Shown here piece by piece: positions 28,570-36,506 of a DNA stretch of 47,644 nucleotides. This DNA comes from Ramlibacter sp. (GTDB taxonomy: Bacteria; Pseudomonadota; Gammaproteobacteria; Burkholderiales; Burkholderiaceae_C). How positions within the stretch are numbered: the stretch's first letter is position 1; the number at the start of each line of letters is the position of its first letter. The notes under the pieces are model-generated. The model ran no database searches. It was given only the letters and a program-made list of their open reading frames with translations, and was not told the origin of the DNA. The stretch is from NCBI GenBank assembly GCA_014376765.1, contig JACMQX010000101.1:1-47644 (forward strand), written 5' to 3'. The position numbers and the translations under genes are program-made.

Positions 28570-28878
28570 ATGACCAAGGCCCTGCCCCGCCGCGTTTTCC
28601 TTATGACCGTAGTCGCCTGCGGCGCCGCGCTCACCACCAGCGTCCAAGCCCAAGCCGCAGTTGATGAAAAAGATGCGCAGGCCGCAGCCCTCGGTTATGT
28701 GGCTGATGCCAAGCGGGTGGACACCAAGAAGTTTCCGAAATATGCAGCCGGCCAGGCCTGCAGCAATTGCGCGCTCTACCAGGGCAAGGCTGGCGACAAG
28801 GCCGGTGGCTGCCCGCTGTTCGCAGGCAAGCAGGTTGCAGCGGCCGGCTGGTGCAGCGCCTGGGCAAAGAAGGCCTGA
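28570..28878 (+). CDS. high-potential iron-sulfur protein
   Basis: The ATG at 28570 follows AAGGAG and gives 102 residues. The signal peptide has twin arginines (ALPRRVFLMTVVACGAAL), as expected for a cofactor protein exported folded by the Tat system. The mature protein has four cysteines, Cys64, Cys67, Cys81 and Cys95 (CSNC .. GGCPLF .. GWCSAW), the HiPIP pattern that holds a 4Fe-4S cluster used in electron transfer. Upstream, TACAA (28512-28516) and TTGTA (28533-28537) are inverted and might be a MerR site. It heads the operon with DUF2256 and photolyase genes. Confidence 0.9.
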   Translation: MTKALPRRVFLMTVVACGAALTTSVQAQAAVDEKDAQAAALGYVADAKRVDTKKFPKYAAGQACSNCALYQGKAGDKAGGCPLFAGKQVAAAGWCSAWAKKA

Positions 28879-28919
28879 GCCCCACCGCGCACACGCATGC
28901 GCCCACGAACGCAAGGACC

Positions 28920-29087
28920 ATGAGCTCGCCCAAGCCGGGATTCCGCGGCAACAAAGCTGGGTTGCCGAGCAAGCCGTGCGTGGCGTGCGGCCTGCCCATG
29001 ACCTGGCGCCGCAGTTGGGCGAAGAACTGGGCGGAGGTGAAGTACTGCTCCGACGCTTGCCGCCGCAACAAAGGCGCCCGTGCGTGA
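28920..29087 (+). CDS. DUF2256 zinc-ribbon-like protein
   Basis: The 55-residue protein has CVAC and YCSDAC pairs in KPCVACGLPMTWRRSWAKNW and VKYCSDACRRNK, a small zinc-binding arrangement. DUF2256 genes are often found beside iron-sulfur photolyase genes in proteobacteria (recalled, not searched). The stop codon region overlaps the photolyase start by 8 bases (29080-29087). Its role is unknown. Confidence 0.85.
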   Translation: MSSPKPGFRGNKAGLPSKPCVACGLPMTWRRSWAKNWAEVKYCSDACRRNKGARA

Positions 29088-30669
29088 CCTGATCCTTGTT
29101 CTGGGCGACCAGCTCGACCTTGACGCTGCTGGTTTCGACGACTTTGACGCTGCGAAAGACGCCGTCTGGATGGCCGAGGTAGCAGAAGAGTCCACCCATG
29201 TCTGGTCCAGCAAGCCGCGCACGGCAATGTTCCTCTCCGCCATGCGCCACTTCGCGTTGGCGTTGCGCAAGGCAGGCCGCACGCTGCACTACACCCAAAT
29301 GGATGCGGCGGATAACTGCGGCACGCTGTCCCATCAATTGCAGGCCGACATAGACCGCCTGCGCCCTGCCCGCCTTGTCATGACCGCCCCCGGCGACTGG
29401 CGGGTGTTGCAGGCCGTCAAGTCCGTGGCTGAGGCCAATACGCTCCCGCTGGACATCCGCGAGGACCGCCATTTCTACTGCAGTCCGCGCGAATTTGCGG
29501 CGCATGCCAAAGGCCGCAAGTCCCTGCGCATGGAGTACTTCTACCGCGAGCAGCGCAAGCGGCACGGCGTGTTGATGCAGCGCGGCGAGAAAGGCGATGG
29601 CCCGGGCGATGGCCACGCCGACGAGCCCACCGGCGGCCAATGGAACTTTGATGCGGACAACCGCGAGACCTTCGGCCCGGCCGGCCCCGGCGCCGTCCCG
29701 CCGCGTAAAGTCTTTAAACCCGACGCCATCACCCAAGAGGTGATCGCGCTGGTCAACACCCGGCTCGCCTCACACCCCGGCAAGCTGGACAGCTTTGCCT
29801 GGCCCGTAACGCGCGCGCAGGCCCTGCAGTCGCTTGACGCCTTCATCACGCAACGCCTGCCCCTGTTCGGCCGCTACCAGGATGCCATGTGGCCAGGAGA
29901 CCCATGGCTCTACCACTCCCACGTGTCGGCAGCGCTGAACCTGAAGCTGCTGAACCCGCGTGAAGTCGTGGCCGCAGCGGTGGCAGCCCATGCGTCAGGC
30001 CACGCGCCCCTGGCCAGCGTCGAAGGCTTTGTGCGCCAGATTCTGGGCTGGCGCGAGTACGTGCGCGGCATCTACTGGACCCAAATGCCGGACTACATCG
30101 AGCGCAATTCGCTCAATGCGCAGGAACCCCTGCCCGCCTGGTACTGGACGGGCGACACCGACATGGCCTGCATGCGCGACGCGCTGGAGCAAACCCTCTC
30201 GCACGGCTACGCAAACCACATCCAGCGGCTGATGGTCACCGGCCTTTACGCGCTGATGCTGGGCGTGCAACCCAAAGAGGTCCATGGCTGGTACCTGGCG
30301 GTCTATGTGGATGCGGTGGAATGGGTGGAGCTGCCCAACTCGCTGGGCATGAGCCAGTACGCCGATGGCGGGCTGATGGGCAGCAAGCCCTATGTGGCCA
30401 CCGGTAAATACATCCAGCGGATGAGCCCGCATTGCAAAGGCTGCCGCTACGACCCCGCGCTACGCAGCGGCGACACGGCGTGCCCGTTCACCACGCTGTA
30501 CTGGGACTTCCTGATGCGCCATGAGGCCATGCTGGCGAAAAATCCGCGCATGGCGCTGCAAGTAAGAAACGTGGTGCGCCTGACTGATGCGCAGCGTGAG
30601 GCGGTGACTGAACGGGCAGTGCAGATCCGGAGCAACAAGACGGGCCGCTTTTCTGGCAGCCTCCTGTAG
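29080..30669 (+). CDS. phrB: iron-sulfur bacterial cryptochrome/photolyase (FeS-BCP, PhrB type)
   Basis: The GTG at 29080 gives 529 residues. The N-terminus LILVLGDQLDLD fits the photolyase-related fold, and GWREYVRGIYWTQMP, NHIQRLMVTGLYALML and AVEWVELPNSLGMSQYADGG cover the FAD region. Four cysteines, Cys364, Cys452, Cys455 and Cys468, have spacings of 88, 3 and 13, the same spacings as the 4Fe-4S ligands Cys350, 438, 441 and 454 known from Agrobacterium PhrB. Such enzymes repair (6-4) photoproducts with light or act as light receptors. It is coupled to DUF2256. Confidence 0.93.
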   Translation: MRDLILVLGDQLDLDAAGFDDFDAAKDAVWMAEVAEESTHVWSSKPRTAMFLSAMRHFALALRKAGRTLHYTQMDAADNCGTLSHQLQADIDRLRPARLVMTAPGDWRVLQAVKSVAEANTLPLDIREDRHFYCSPREFAAHAKGRKSLRMEYFYREQRKRHGVLMQRGEKGDGPGDGHADEPTGGQWNFDADNRETFGPAGPGAVPPRKVFKPDAITQEVIALVNTRLASHPGKLDSFAWPVTRAQALQSLDAFITQRLPLFGRYQDAMWPGDPWLYHSHVSAALNLKLLNPREVVAAAVAAHASGHAPLASVEGFVRQILGWREYVRGIYWTQMPDYIERNSLNAQEPLPAWYWTGDTDMACMRDALEQTLSHGYANHIQRLMVTGLYALMLGVQPKEVHGWYLAVYVDAVEWVELPNSLGMSQYADGGLMGSKPYVATGKYIQRMSPHCKGCRYDPALRSGDTACPFTTLYWDFLMRHEAMLAKNPRMALQVRNVVRLTDAQREAVTERAVQIRSNKTGRFSGSLL

Positions 30670-30684
30670 CCGCCACAGTAGCCG

Positions 30685-31626
30685 CTAGACCCGCAGCAAC
30701 ACCTTGCCGAAGTGCTGGGCATCGGCCTGGCAAGCCAACGCGTCGTTGATGCGCGCAAACTCAAACTGCGCGGCTACCGGCACCTTGATGGCGGCGAGAT
30801 GCGGCATTGCATCACGCAACATCTTCTCGTTGAGCGTGCGGATCTCTTCCCTGCTGCGGGTGCGGAAAGTCACACCCACAAAATTGATCCGCCGCAGAGC
30901 ATGCAGGTTCAAGTCAAATTTGGCCGTGGCCCCGCCCAGCCGGCCGACATTGATGATGTGCCCATTGATGGCCGTGGCCGCCATGCAGTTGTTGATGGCC
31001 TCGCCCGCGATCTGGTCCACGGTGATGTTCGCGCCCTGGCCACCGGTTGCTTCCAGCACGGCCGCCTCCCAGTTGGGCACTGACGAGTCAATTGCCACAT
31101 CACAGCCGTAGTCAATCAGCCGCTGGCGGTGTTCGGGGTTGCGTGAGGTCCCCAGGATCTTGCCGGCGCCCAGTTGCCGGGCCAGTTGCATGCCGATCAG
31201 GCCCATGCACGATGCGCCGCCCTGCATCAGCACCGTGCGTGTGGCGTCAAGGCGACCATGCGTCACCAGCGCGTCGTGCATGGTCTGCAAGCCGAGCATC
31301 AATGACGCGGCATGCTCCCATGGCACAGCATCGGGAATCACCGCGCAGCGCTGCGCATCGGCCACGGCAAATTCTGCATAGGCGCCGGTACCGGTGCACA
31401 TGACCCTGTCGCCCGGCTTCATGCCCGTCACATCGGCGCCGGTCTCGACTACTTCACCGGCCCACTCCATGCCCATGACCTGGTCCCTGGGATCCTTCAA
31501 GGCTGCGAGGTCGGCGCGGTTCATGCCAATGGCTTTGACGCGCACCACGATCTCATGCGCCGCGGCCTTGGGTTGTGGCCGCTCCACAACCTGAACGCCG
31601 GCCTGGGTGCTGATGACTGCTTTCAC
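30685..31626 (-). CDS. zinc-independent quinone oxidoreductase-like MDR enzyme
   Basis: Starting at GTG 31626 (KAVISTQAGVQVVERPQP) the product has 313 residues. Features are RVKAIGMNRADL, GMEWAGEVVETG, MKPGDRVM, and the NAD(P)-binding stretch VLMQGGASCMGLIGMQLARQLGA. Cysteine zinc ligands of alcohol dehydrogenases are absent, so it belongs to the quinone-oxidoreductase group of medium-chain dehydrogenases. The upstream start at 31713 is rejected because it would extend into a repeat element. The substrate is unknown. Confidence 0.85.
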   Translation of the reverse strand: MKAVISTQAGVQVVERPQPKAAAHEIVVRVKAIGMNRADLAALKDPRDQVMGMEWAGEVVETGADVTGMKPGDRVMCTGTGAYAEFAVADAQRCAVIPDAVPWEHAASLMLGLQTMHDALVTHGRLDATRTVLMQGGASCMGLIGMQLARQLGAGKILGTSRNPEHRQRLIDYGCDVAIDSSVPNWEAAVLEATGGQGANITVDQIAGEAINNCMAATAINGHIINVGRLGGATAKFDLNLHALRRINFVGVTFRTRSREEIRTLNEKMLRDAMPHLAAIKVPVAAQFEFARINDALACQADAQHFGKVLLRV

Positions 31627-31663
31627 GGATGAATCTCTTTTTTGTCGGATGGTTGTAGAAGTT

Positions 31664-31735
31664 GTCATCCCGGACTTGATCCGGGATCCATGCTTGCGCG
31701 CCTTGGTTTGCATCCCGGGTCAAGCCCGCGATGAC
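31664..31735. repeat. long imperfect palindromic intergenic repeat
   Basis: The element begins GTCATCCCGG (31664-31673) and ends CCCGCGATGAC (to 31735). The left 30 bases and the right 26 bases can pair over most of their length, with a central loop around TTGCGCGCCTTGGTT. This is the GTCATCCCGG..CCGGGATGAC type of extragenic repeat seen in many proteobacterial genomes. It sits in the 128-base gap between the quinone oxidoreductase and the Bug-protein genes. Confidence 0.7.
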
Positions 31736-31754
31736 AGGGTTGGCGTTGAATCCC

Positions 31755-32750
31755 TTATTCGATCTTCACATTCGCACGGGTGATGATGCCTGACCAGCGG
31801 CGAATATCCGCCGCCACAAACTTCTGCGCGTCGCTACGGGCCACGCTGGCCGGCTCCAGGCCGGCTGCAACGAGAGTCTTGCGGACCTCGCCGTCAAAGT
31901 TGGCCTTGGCCATGGCAATGGCCAGGGTGGACACCACCTCATCCGGCGTTTTGGAGGGCGCGAACAAGCCGAACCAGGAGTAAGCCTGAAAGTCGCCGCC
32001 AAAAGCTTCTGCCACCGTCGGCAAATCAGGAAAGTCCTTATGCCGCTCGGTTCCTGTGACCGCATAGGGCTTGAGCTTGCCGGCCTTGATGTAAGGCACA
32101 AGGAATGCGGCGTTGTCAAAGGCCGTGTCCAGCACGCCGGCCATCAGGTCGCTAATGGCGGGGCCGCCGCCGCGATACGGCACGTTGAGCATCCTGATGC
32201 CGGTGAGCTCCCGGAAATATTCGGCCACGAGGTGCGTGACCGTGCCCGTACCGCCATTGCCCATGTTGAGCTGCCTGTCTTTGGCGTAGGCCACCAGCTC
32301 CTTCACATTGTTGGGCGGGAACGCTGGCTTGCCCACCAGGATCAGCGCGCCGCGCGTGGCGATGCCTACCGGGACAAATGATTTTTGCGGGTCGAACTTC
32401 AGGTTGGGGTACAGCGAAGGCGCCACTGCCAGACTGCTGGTGCCGCCCCACAGCAGCGTGTAGCCATCGGCCGGCGCCTGGGCGACAAAGGTCGTGCCCA
32501 GCATGCCGCCGCCGCCGGGCTTGTTTTCAATGATCACGGGCTGGCCCAGCAGCACACTCATGGCGCGGCCGATGACCCGCGCGCTGGCGTCGGTGGGACC
32601 TCCGGGTGCAAAAGGAACGAGGATGGTGATGGGCCGGGAGGGAAAGACGCCTTGCGCCCATGAAGACGCGCCGGCCAGTTGCCCTGCGGTAGCCGCGCCA
32701 AGTGCCGCAAGAAATTTCCGGCGCGGGAATGTGTCCTGCGAGTGATTCAT
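31755..32750 (-). CDS. Bug/TctC-family tripartite tricarboxylate transporter substrate-binding protein
   Basis: The 331-residue protein has a Tat-type signal (FPRRKFLAALGAATAGQLAGA) and the Bug family core: FPSRPITILVPFAPGGPTDA, VIIENKPGGGGMLGT and NVPYRGGGPAISDLMAG. Bug proteins bind carboxylates or other small ligands in the periplasm, usually delivering them to a TctAB transporter, which is absent here. These orphan binding proteins are very abundant in Bordetella and Comamonadaceae-type genomes. The ligand is not predictable. Confidence 0.92.
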   Translation of the reverse strand: MNHSQDTFPRRKFLAALGAATAGQLAGASSWAQGVFPSRPITILVPFAPGGPTDASARVIGRAMSVLLGQPVIIENKPGGGGMLGTTFVAQAPADGYTLLWGGTSSLAVAPSLYPNLKFDPQKSFVPVGIATRGALILVGKPAFPPNNVKELVAYAKDRQLNMGNGGTGTVTHLVAEYFRELTGIRMLNVPYRGGGPAISDLMAGVLDTAFDNAAFLVPYIKAGKLKPYAVTGTERHKDFPDLPTVAEAFGGDFQAYSWFGLFAPSKTPDEVVSTLAIAMAKANFDGEVRKTLVAAGLEPASVARSDAQKFVAADIRRWSGIITRANVKIE

Positions 32751-32800
32751 CTTGTGTCTCCGGAGGATGGCGATACAGGTTGACCGACTTCGCGCGGCGC

Positions 32801-33247
32801 CTACTGCTTGGCGAACAGGTTGTTGATGTCGCCAAAGGCCTTCAGTTCCAGGGCGTTACCCGATGGGTCGGTGAAGAACATGGTGGCCTGCTCACCCGGC
32901 TGCCCCTTGAAGCGGATGTACGGCTCGATGACAAATTTCACGCCGAAGCCCTTGAGCCTTTCGGCGGCCGCTTCCCATTCAGGCATGGGCAGCACGATGC
33001 CAAAGTGCCGCACCGGCACACCGTGACCGTCCACCGCGCTACGGGCCGCGCTACCGGTTTCGCCGGGGGCCAGGTGCGCCACGATCTGGTGGCCGTAGAA
33101 GTTGAAGTCGATCCACTCCGGTGAGCTGCGCCCCTCGGGGCAGCCGAGCATCTCGCCGTAGAACTGACGTGCCGCTGCAAGGTCATGCACCGGAAAGGCC
33201 AGGTGAAAGGGGGACAGGGGTGCGGGGTTGGTGGTGGGGGCTTGCAT
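32801..33247 (-). CDS. VOC (glyoxalase/dioxygenase) family protein
   Basis: The 148-residue protein follows the vicinal oxygen chelate pattern: [25 protein letters not shown] with a first metal-ligand His, [11 protein letters not shown] with the second, and [16 protein letters not shown] with the Glu ligand. Such small enzymes carry out lyase, dioxygenase or epimerase reactions. It lies 50 bases upstream of the Bug-protein gene on the same strand and may be cotranscribed. Confidence 0.87.
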   Translation of the reverse strand: MQAPTTNPAPLSPFHLAFPVHDLAAARQFYGEMLGCPEGRSSPEWIDFNFYGHQIVAHLAPGETGSAARSAVDGHGVPVRHFGIVLPMPEWEAAAERLKGFGVKFVIEPYIRFKGQPGEQATMFFTDPSGNALELKAFGDINNLFAKQ

Positions 33248-33327
33248 GGTGGAACCTGTACTGCTGGGAATTGGGGAACGCTGGCAGGGCTTATCTTAAA
33301 ACACACTGCCTGTGGTGCATCGCCATT

Positions 33328-33358
33328 GTCCTACCTGGGCTACCACAGCCGGGATGAC
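33328..33358. repeat. partial copy of the GTCATCCCGG-type repeat
   Basis: CCGGGATGAC (33349-33358) is the reverse complement of the first 10 bases of the repeat at 31664, and GTC..ACC..GGGCT (33328-33341) pairs loosely with it. It looks like a degenerate copy of the same family between divergent genes. Confidence 0.4.
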
Positions 33359-33435
33359 AGGCCGCCCCGCCGCCATGCCTCACACTCGGCTTGCGCCGTC
33401 TGGCCCTCCCTCATTTAGCAGTAACGGTTTTATCA

Positions 33436-34428
33436 ATGAGACTTCACACCAGCAACAGGATCACCTTTTATTGCCCGGTCGATTGCCCGACGGTGGCCAT
33501 GCTCAGGCCCCGCAGTGGTTCCGCGCAGTGGGTGGTGGCGCAGGCCTACGACATGGCCCCGTGGGCGGCCGGCACCGAGTATGTGGATGTGTATGGCAAC
33601 CTGTGCCAGCGCTTCACGGCGCCCGCAGGCTGGTCCACCATCACCGTCGAGAGCGAAGTGGATGTGGATGAACACGCCGCCTTTGACCCGCACGCGCCCT
33701 GCACCCCCGTGGCCGAGCTGCCCGACGATGCGCTGATCTACCTGCTGCCCAGCCGCTACTGCCCGTCGGACCGCATGTGCGAACAGGCAGAAAACATCGT
33801 GGCCGGTTGCAAGCCGGGCTACGCGCAGGTCGCGGCCATCTGCACCTGGGTCCGCAAGCACATCGACTACCGCTACGGTGTGAGCGACCATTCCACCGAC
33901 GCCTTGCAAACGCTTGAAGACAAGGCCGGCGTATGCCGCGACTTCTCGCACGTGGCGGTGTCACTGTGCCGCGCACTTCAGATTCCGGCGCGCTTTGTGA
34001 CGGGCTACCTTTACGAACTGGATCCGATGGACATGCATGCCTGGATCGAGGCCTTTGTCGGCGGGCGCTGGTACACCTTTGACGCGACGCAAAAAACCCT
34101 GCGCGCGGGCCGCGTGGTGGTGGCCTACGGGCGCGACGCGGCAGATGTGGCTTTCCTGTCGAACTACGCGCCGATGGAGATCAGCGTGATGAATGTTGAA
34201 GTGAGGCTGGCGCAGCCGGGGCCAGTCCACATCGGCGCCCTGCCGGAGCAGGCCACGATGGACGCCGCCAAGCCAGTACCGCTAAAAGCAGCCAGGAAGC
34301 CCAAGGGCAAACGGCGTCTCGCTACGGCCATGGGCCCCGAGCTGGCCACTGCCAGGCCGGACGCGGTCAAGCGCGCCGTCAAGCCTCGTTCCGCCAAGCC
34401 ACGTCCGGCCAAGGCAAAACCCGCATGA
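33436..34428 (+). CDS. transglutaminase-like protein with a Lys/Ala/Pro-rich tail
   Basis: The ATG at 33436 gives 330 residues. The transglutaminase triad is present: Cys167 (GVCRDFSHVAVSLCRA), His201 (MHAWIEAF) and Asp216 (TFDATQ). The N-terminal 130 residues form the usual beta-rich domain (AYDMAPWAAGTEYVDVYGN). After residue 265 a tail of about 65 residues is rich in Lys, Ala, Arg and Pro (PRSAKPRPAKAKPA), which is not part of the enzyme core and may bind nucleic acid or anionic polymers. The stop overlaps the next start (ATGA). Confidence 0.87.
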   Translation: MRLHTSNRITFYCPVDCPTVAMLRPRSGSAQWVVAQAYDMAPWAAGTEYVDVYGNLCQRFTAPAGWSTITVESEVDVDEHAAFDPHAPCTPVAELPDDALIYLLPSRYCPSDRMCEQAENIVAGCKPGYAQVAAICTWVRKHIDYRYGVSDHSTDALQTLEDKAGVCRDFSHVAVSLCRALQIPARFVTGYLYELDPMDMHAWIEAFVGGRWYTFDATQKTLRAGRVVVAYGRDAADVAFLSNYAPMEISVMNVEVRLAQPGPVHIGALPEQATMDAAKPVPLKAARKPKGKRRLATAMGPELATARPDAVKRAVKPRSAKPRPAKAKPA

Positions 34429-34661
34429 GCGCCGACTGGATCAGCCTGTTGCAGTGGCCGGCCATGCTCGCCAGCGTCGTCGCGGCCTGGCTTGTCGGGT
34501 CGGAAGACAAAAGCCGGCGCAACACCGGCTTCTGGGTGTTCATGGGCAGCAATGTGCTGTGGGTGGTGTGGGGCTGTTCCACCCAGGCCTGGGCACTGGT
34601 CGCGCTTCAGTTTGCGCTGGGCGCAATGAACATCCGCGGCATGGTGAAGACGGAGAAATAA
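34425..34661 (+). CDS. small membrane protein coupled to the transglutaminase
   Basis: The 78-residue protein starts with ATGA overlapping the transglutaminase stop. Two hydrophobic segments are clear (WPAMLASVVAAWLVG and WVFMGSNVLWVVWG followed by WALVALQFALGAMN). I do not recognise a family with certainty. The coupling suggests it works with, or is regulated alongside, the transglutaminase. Confidence 0.72.
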   Translation: MSADWISLLQWPAMLASVVAAWLVGSEDKSRRNTGFWVFMGSNVLWVVWGCSTQAWALVALQFALGAMNIRGMVKTEK

Positions 34662-34673
34662 GCTGTCAAAGCA

Positions 34674-35537
34674 TCAAGCCAGACCCAGCAGCCGCACTGC
34701 ATTGCCCTTCAGGATGCCGGGCATCACCTCTGGTTTGAACCCGGCCTCTTCAAAATCCTTCATCCACCGCTCGGGCGTTATGAGCGGGTAGTCCGAGCCG
34801 AACAGCACACGGTCTTTCAGCAGTGTGTTGGCGTATTGCACCAGCTGCTTGGGAAAATACTTGGGGCTCCAGCCCGACAGGTCGATCCACACATTGGGTT
34901 TATGCGTGGCGACGGACAGCGCCTCGTCCTGCCAGGGGAAGCTGGGGTGCGCCATGACGATCTGCATGTCGGGGAAGTCAATAGCCACGTCGTCCAGGTG
35001 CATGGGGTTTGAATACTCCAGCCGCAGCCCGCCGCCGCAGCGCATGCCACTGCCAATGCCGCTGTGGCCGGTGTGAAAAATCGCGGGCAGCTTGTACTGG
35101 TTGATCACTTCGTAGATCGGCCAGGCCATCTTGTCGTACGGGTGGTAGCCCTGCACAGTCGGGTGGAACTTGAAGCCCTTGACGTTGTGCTCCCTGATCA
35201 GCCTTTCAGCCTCCCGCGCGCCCATCTTGCCCTTGTGCGGGTCGATGCTGGCAAAGCACATCATCATGTCGCTGTTGCGGTTGGCGGCATCGGCAATCTC
35301 TTCATTCGGGATGCGGCGGCGGCCAAGTTGCGATTCACTGTCGACCGTGAACATCACCAGGCCGATCTTGCGCTCGCGGTAGTAGGCAATGGTTTCTTCA
35401 ATCGTCGGCCGGCGGCTGTTGCGAAAGTACTTGTCAGCGGCGCGGTCGTACTCCTCGCCATAGTTGTCAAAAGGGTTCCAGCAGCTTACTTCGGCGTGGG
35501 TGTGGATGTCGATGGCGATGAGGTTCTGGTGATCCAT
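34674..35537 (-). CDS. amidohydrolase (amidohydrolase-2 / ACMSD-like) family protein
   Basis: Starting at ATG 35537 the product has 287 residues. The metal-binding HTH motif is at the N-terminus (AIDIHTHAEVSCWNP), and later His/Asp ligands lie in GFKFHPTVQGYHP, IFHTGHSG, VMAHPSFPW and LFGSDYPL. Enzymes of this group decarboxylate or hydrolyse aromatic acids (ACMSD and gamma-resorcylate decarboxylase). The gene is divergent from a crotonase-feruloyl-CoA synthase operon and could act on aromatic or cinnamate breakdown products. Confidence 0.88.
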   Translation of the reverse strand: MDHQNLIAIDIHTHAEVSCWNPFDNYGEEYDRAADKYFRNSRRPTIEETIAYYRERKIGLVMFTVDSESQLGRRRIPNEEIADAANRNSDMMMCFASIDPHKGKMGAREAERLIREHNVKGFKFHPTVQGYHPYDKMAWPIYEVINQYKLPAIFHTGHSGIGSGMRCGGGLRLEYSNPMHLDDVAIDFPDMQIVMAHPSFPWQDEALSVATHKPNVWIDLSGWSPKYFPKQLVQYANTLLKDRVLFGSDYPLITPERWMKDFEEAGFKPEVMPGILKGNAVRLLGLA

Positions 35538-35572
35538 GCTTGTCTCGCTGTGATGTTGTGGGTTTCCCGGTG

Positions 35573-35597
35573 AGCCCCAAGGGTTTACCCCCGGGCT
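35573..35597. other. hairpin in the divergent gap before the amidohydrolase
   Basis: AGCCC (35573-35577) pairs with GGGCT (35593-35597), and GGGT (35581-35584) with ACCC (35587-35590). It would lie in the 5-prime leader of the minus-strand amidohydrolase mRNA and could be structural or regulatory. Confidence 0.35.
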
Positions 35598-35618
35598 TAA
35601 CCGCTGCAAAGCGCTTGA

Positions 35619-35648
35619 ACTGATTATTCTTTATAACAATAATTCAGT
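35619..35648. promoter_or_regulatory. near-palindromic operator before the crotonase gene
   Basis: ACTGATTATT (35619-35628) and AATAATTCAGT (35638-35648) are inverted copies differing by one base insertion, with an AT-rich 9-base spacer. The site is 18 bases upstream of the crotonase ATG, well placed for repression. MarR-family regulators bind palindromes of this size, and a MarR gene lies at the end of the same gene cluster. The link is inferred. Confidence 0.55.
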
Positions 35649-35666
35649 CCACCCCAAACCCACATC

Positions 35667-36455
35667 ATGACCTCTCAACAAACTACCGGCGACCACCTCA
35701 GGCTTGAAATGCGCGGCGCCGTTGCCGTGATCCACCTCACCCGCCCCGCCAAGCGCAATGCGCTCAACGATGCACTCATCGCCCTGCTGCGCAACATGTT
35801 CGAGCAACTGCCGCCCGAGGCGCGCGCCGCCGTCATCGCCGGCGAAGGCGAGCATTTCTGCGCCGGGCTCGATCTGAGCGAGCTCAAGGACCGTGACAGC
35901 AGCCAGGGCCTGCACCATTCGCGCATGTGGCATTCGGCGCTGGAGCGGGTGCAGTTCGGCCCGGTGCCGGTGGTTGCCGCGCTGCATGGCGCGGTGGTGG
36001 GCGGCGGGCTGGAGCTGGCCAGCGCCTGCCACATCCGTGTGGCTGATGAGTCCGCTTTCTTCGCCCTGCCAGAAGGCTCGCGCGGCATTTTTGTGGGCGG
36101 CGGCGGCTCGGTGCGGATCCCAAAATTGATTGGCGTGGCCCGCATGACCGACATGATGCTCACCGGCCGCGTCTACAACGCGCAAGACGGCGAGCGCATT
36201 GGCCTTGCGCAGTACCTGGTCCCGGCGGGCCAGGCCTTCGACAAGGCTTTCGAGCTGGCCAGCCGCATTGCCGGCAATGCCCCCATGACCAATTACGCGC
36301 TGATGCACGCACTGCCCCGCATTGCCGAGCAGTCGGCCGACCACGGCCTGTTCAGCGAATCGATGATGGCGGCCATTGCGCAAAGTGCGCCGGAGGCCAA
36401 GGAGCGCGTGCGCGCCTTTCTGGAAGGCAAGGCGGCCAAGGTCAAGAAAGACTGA
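35667..36455 (+). CDS. crotonase/enoyl-CoA hydratase family protein
   Basis: The 262-residue protein has the crotonase fold signatures: VIHLTRPAKRNALND, EGEHFCAGLDLSEL, and the oxyanion-hole motif ALHGAVVGGGLELASACHIRVADESAFFALPE (key residues HGAVVGGGLEL and the acidic E). Given the adjacent feruloyl-CoA synthase, it may hydrate the double bond of hydroxycinnamoyl-CoA or act later in side-chain shortening. Classical Ech hydratase-lyase proteins of ferulate degradation are slightly longer, so the exact step is not certain. Confidence 0.88.
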   Translation: MTSQQTTGDHLRLEMRGAVAVIHLTRPAKRNALNDALIALLRNMFEQLPPEARAAVIAGEGEHFCAGLDLSELKDRDSSQGLHHSRMWHSALERVQFGPVPVVAALHGAVVGGGLELASACHIRVADESAFFALPEGSRGIFVGGGGSVRIPKLIGVARMTDMMLTGRVYNAQDGERIGLAQYLVPAGQAFDKAFELASRIAGNAPMTNYALMHALPRIAEQSADHGLFSESMMAAIAQSAPEAKERVRAFLEGKAAKVKKD

Positions 36456-36506
36456 AGCGCCGGGCTGATATCCGCCATCAAACAGACACAACTACAGCGA
36501 GACAAG

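Noticed and set aside
28414-29736. A 440-codon minus-strand open frame across HiPIP, DUF2256 and the photolyase start
   Set aside because: It crosses three recognisable plus-strand genes and has no domain of its own.
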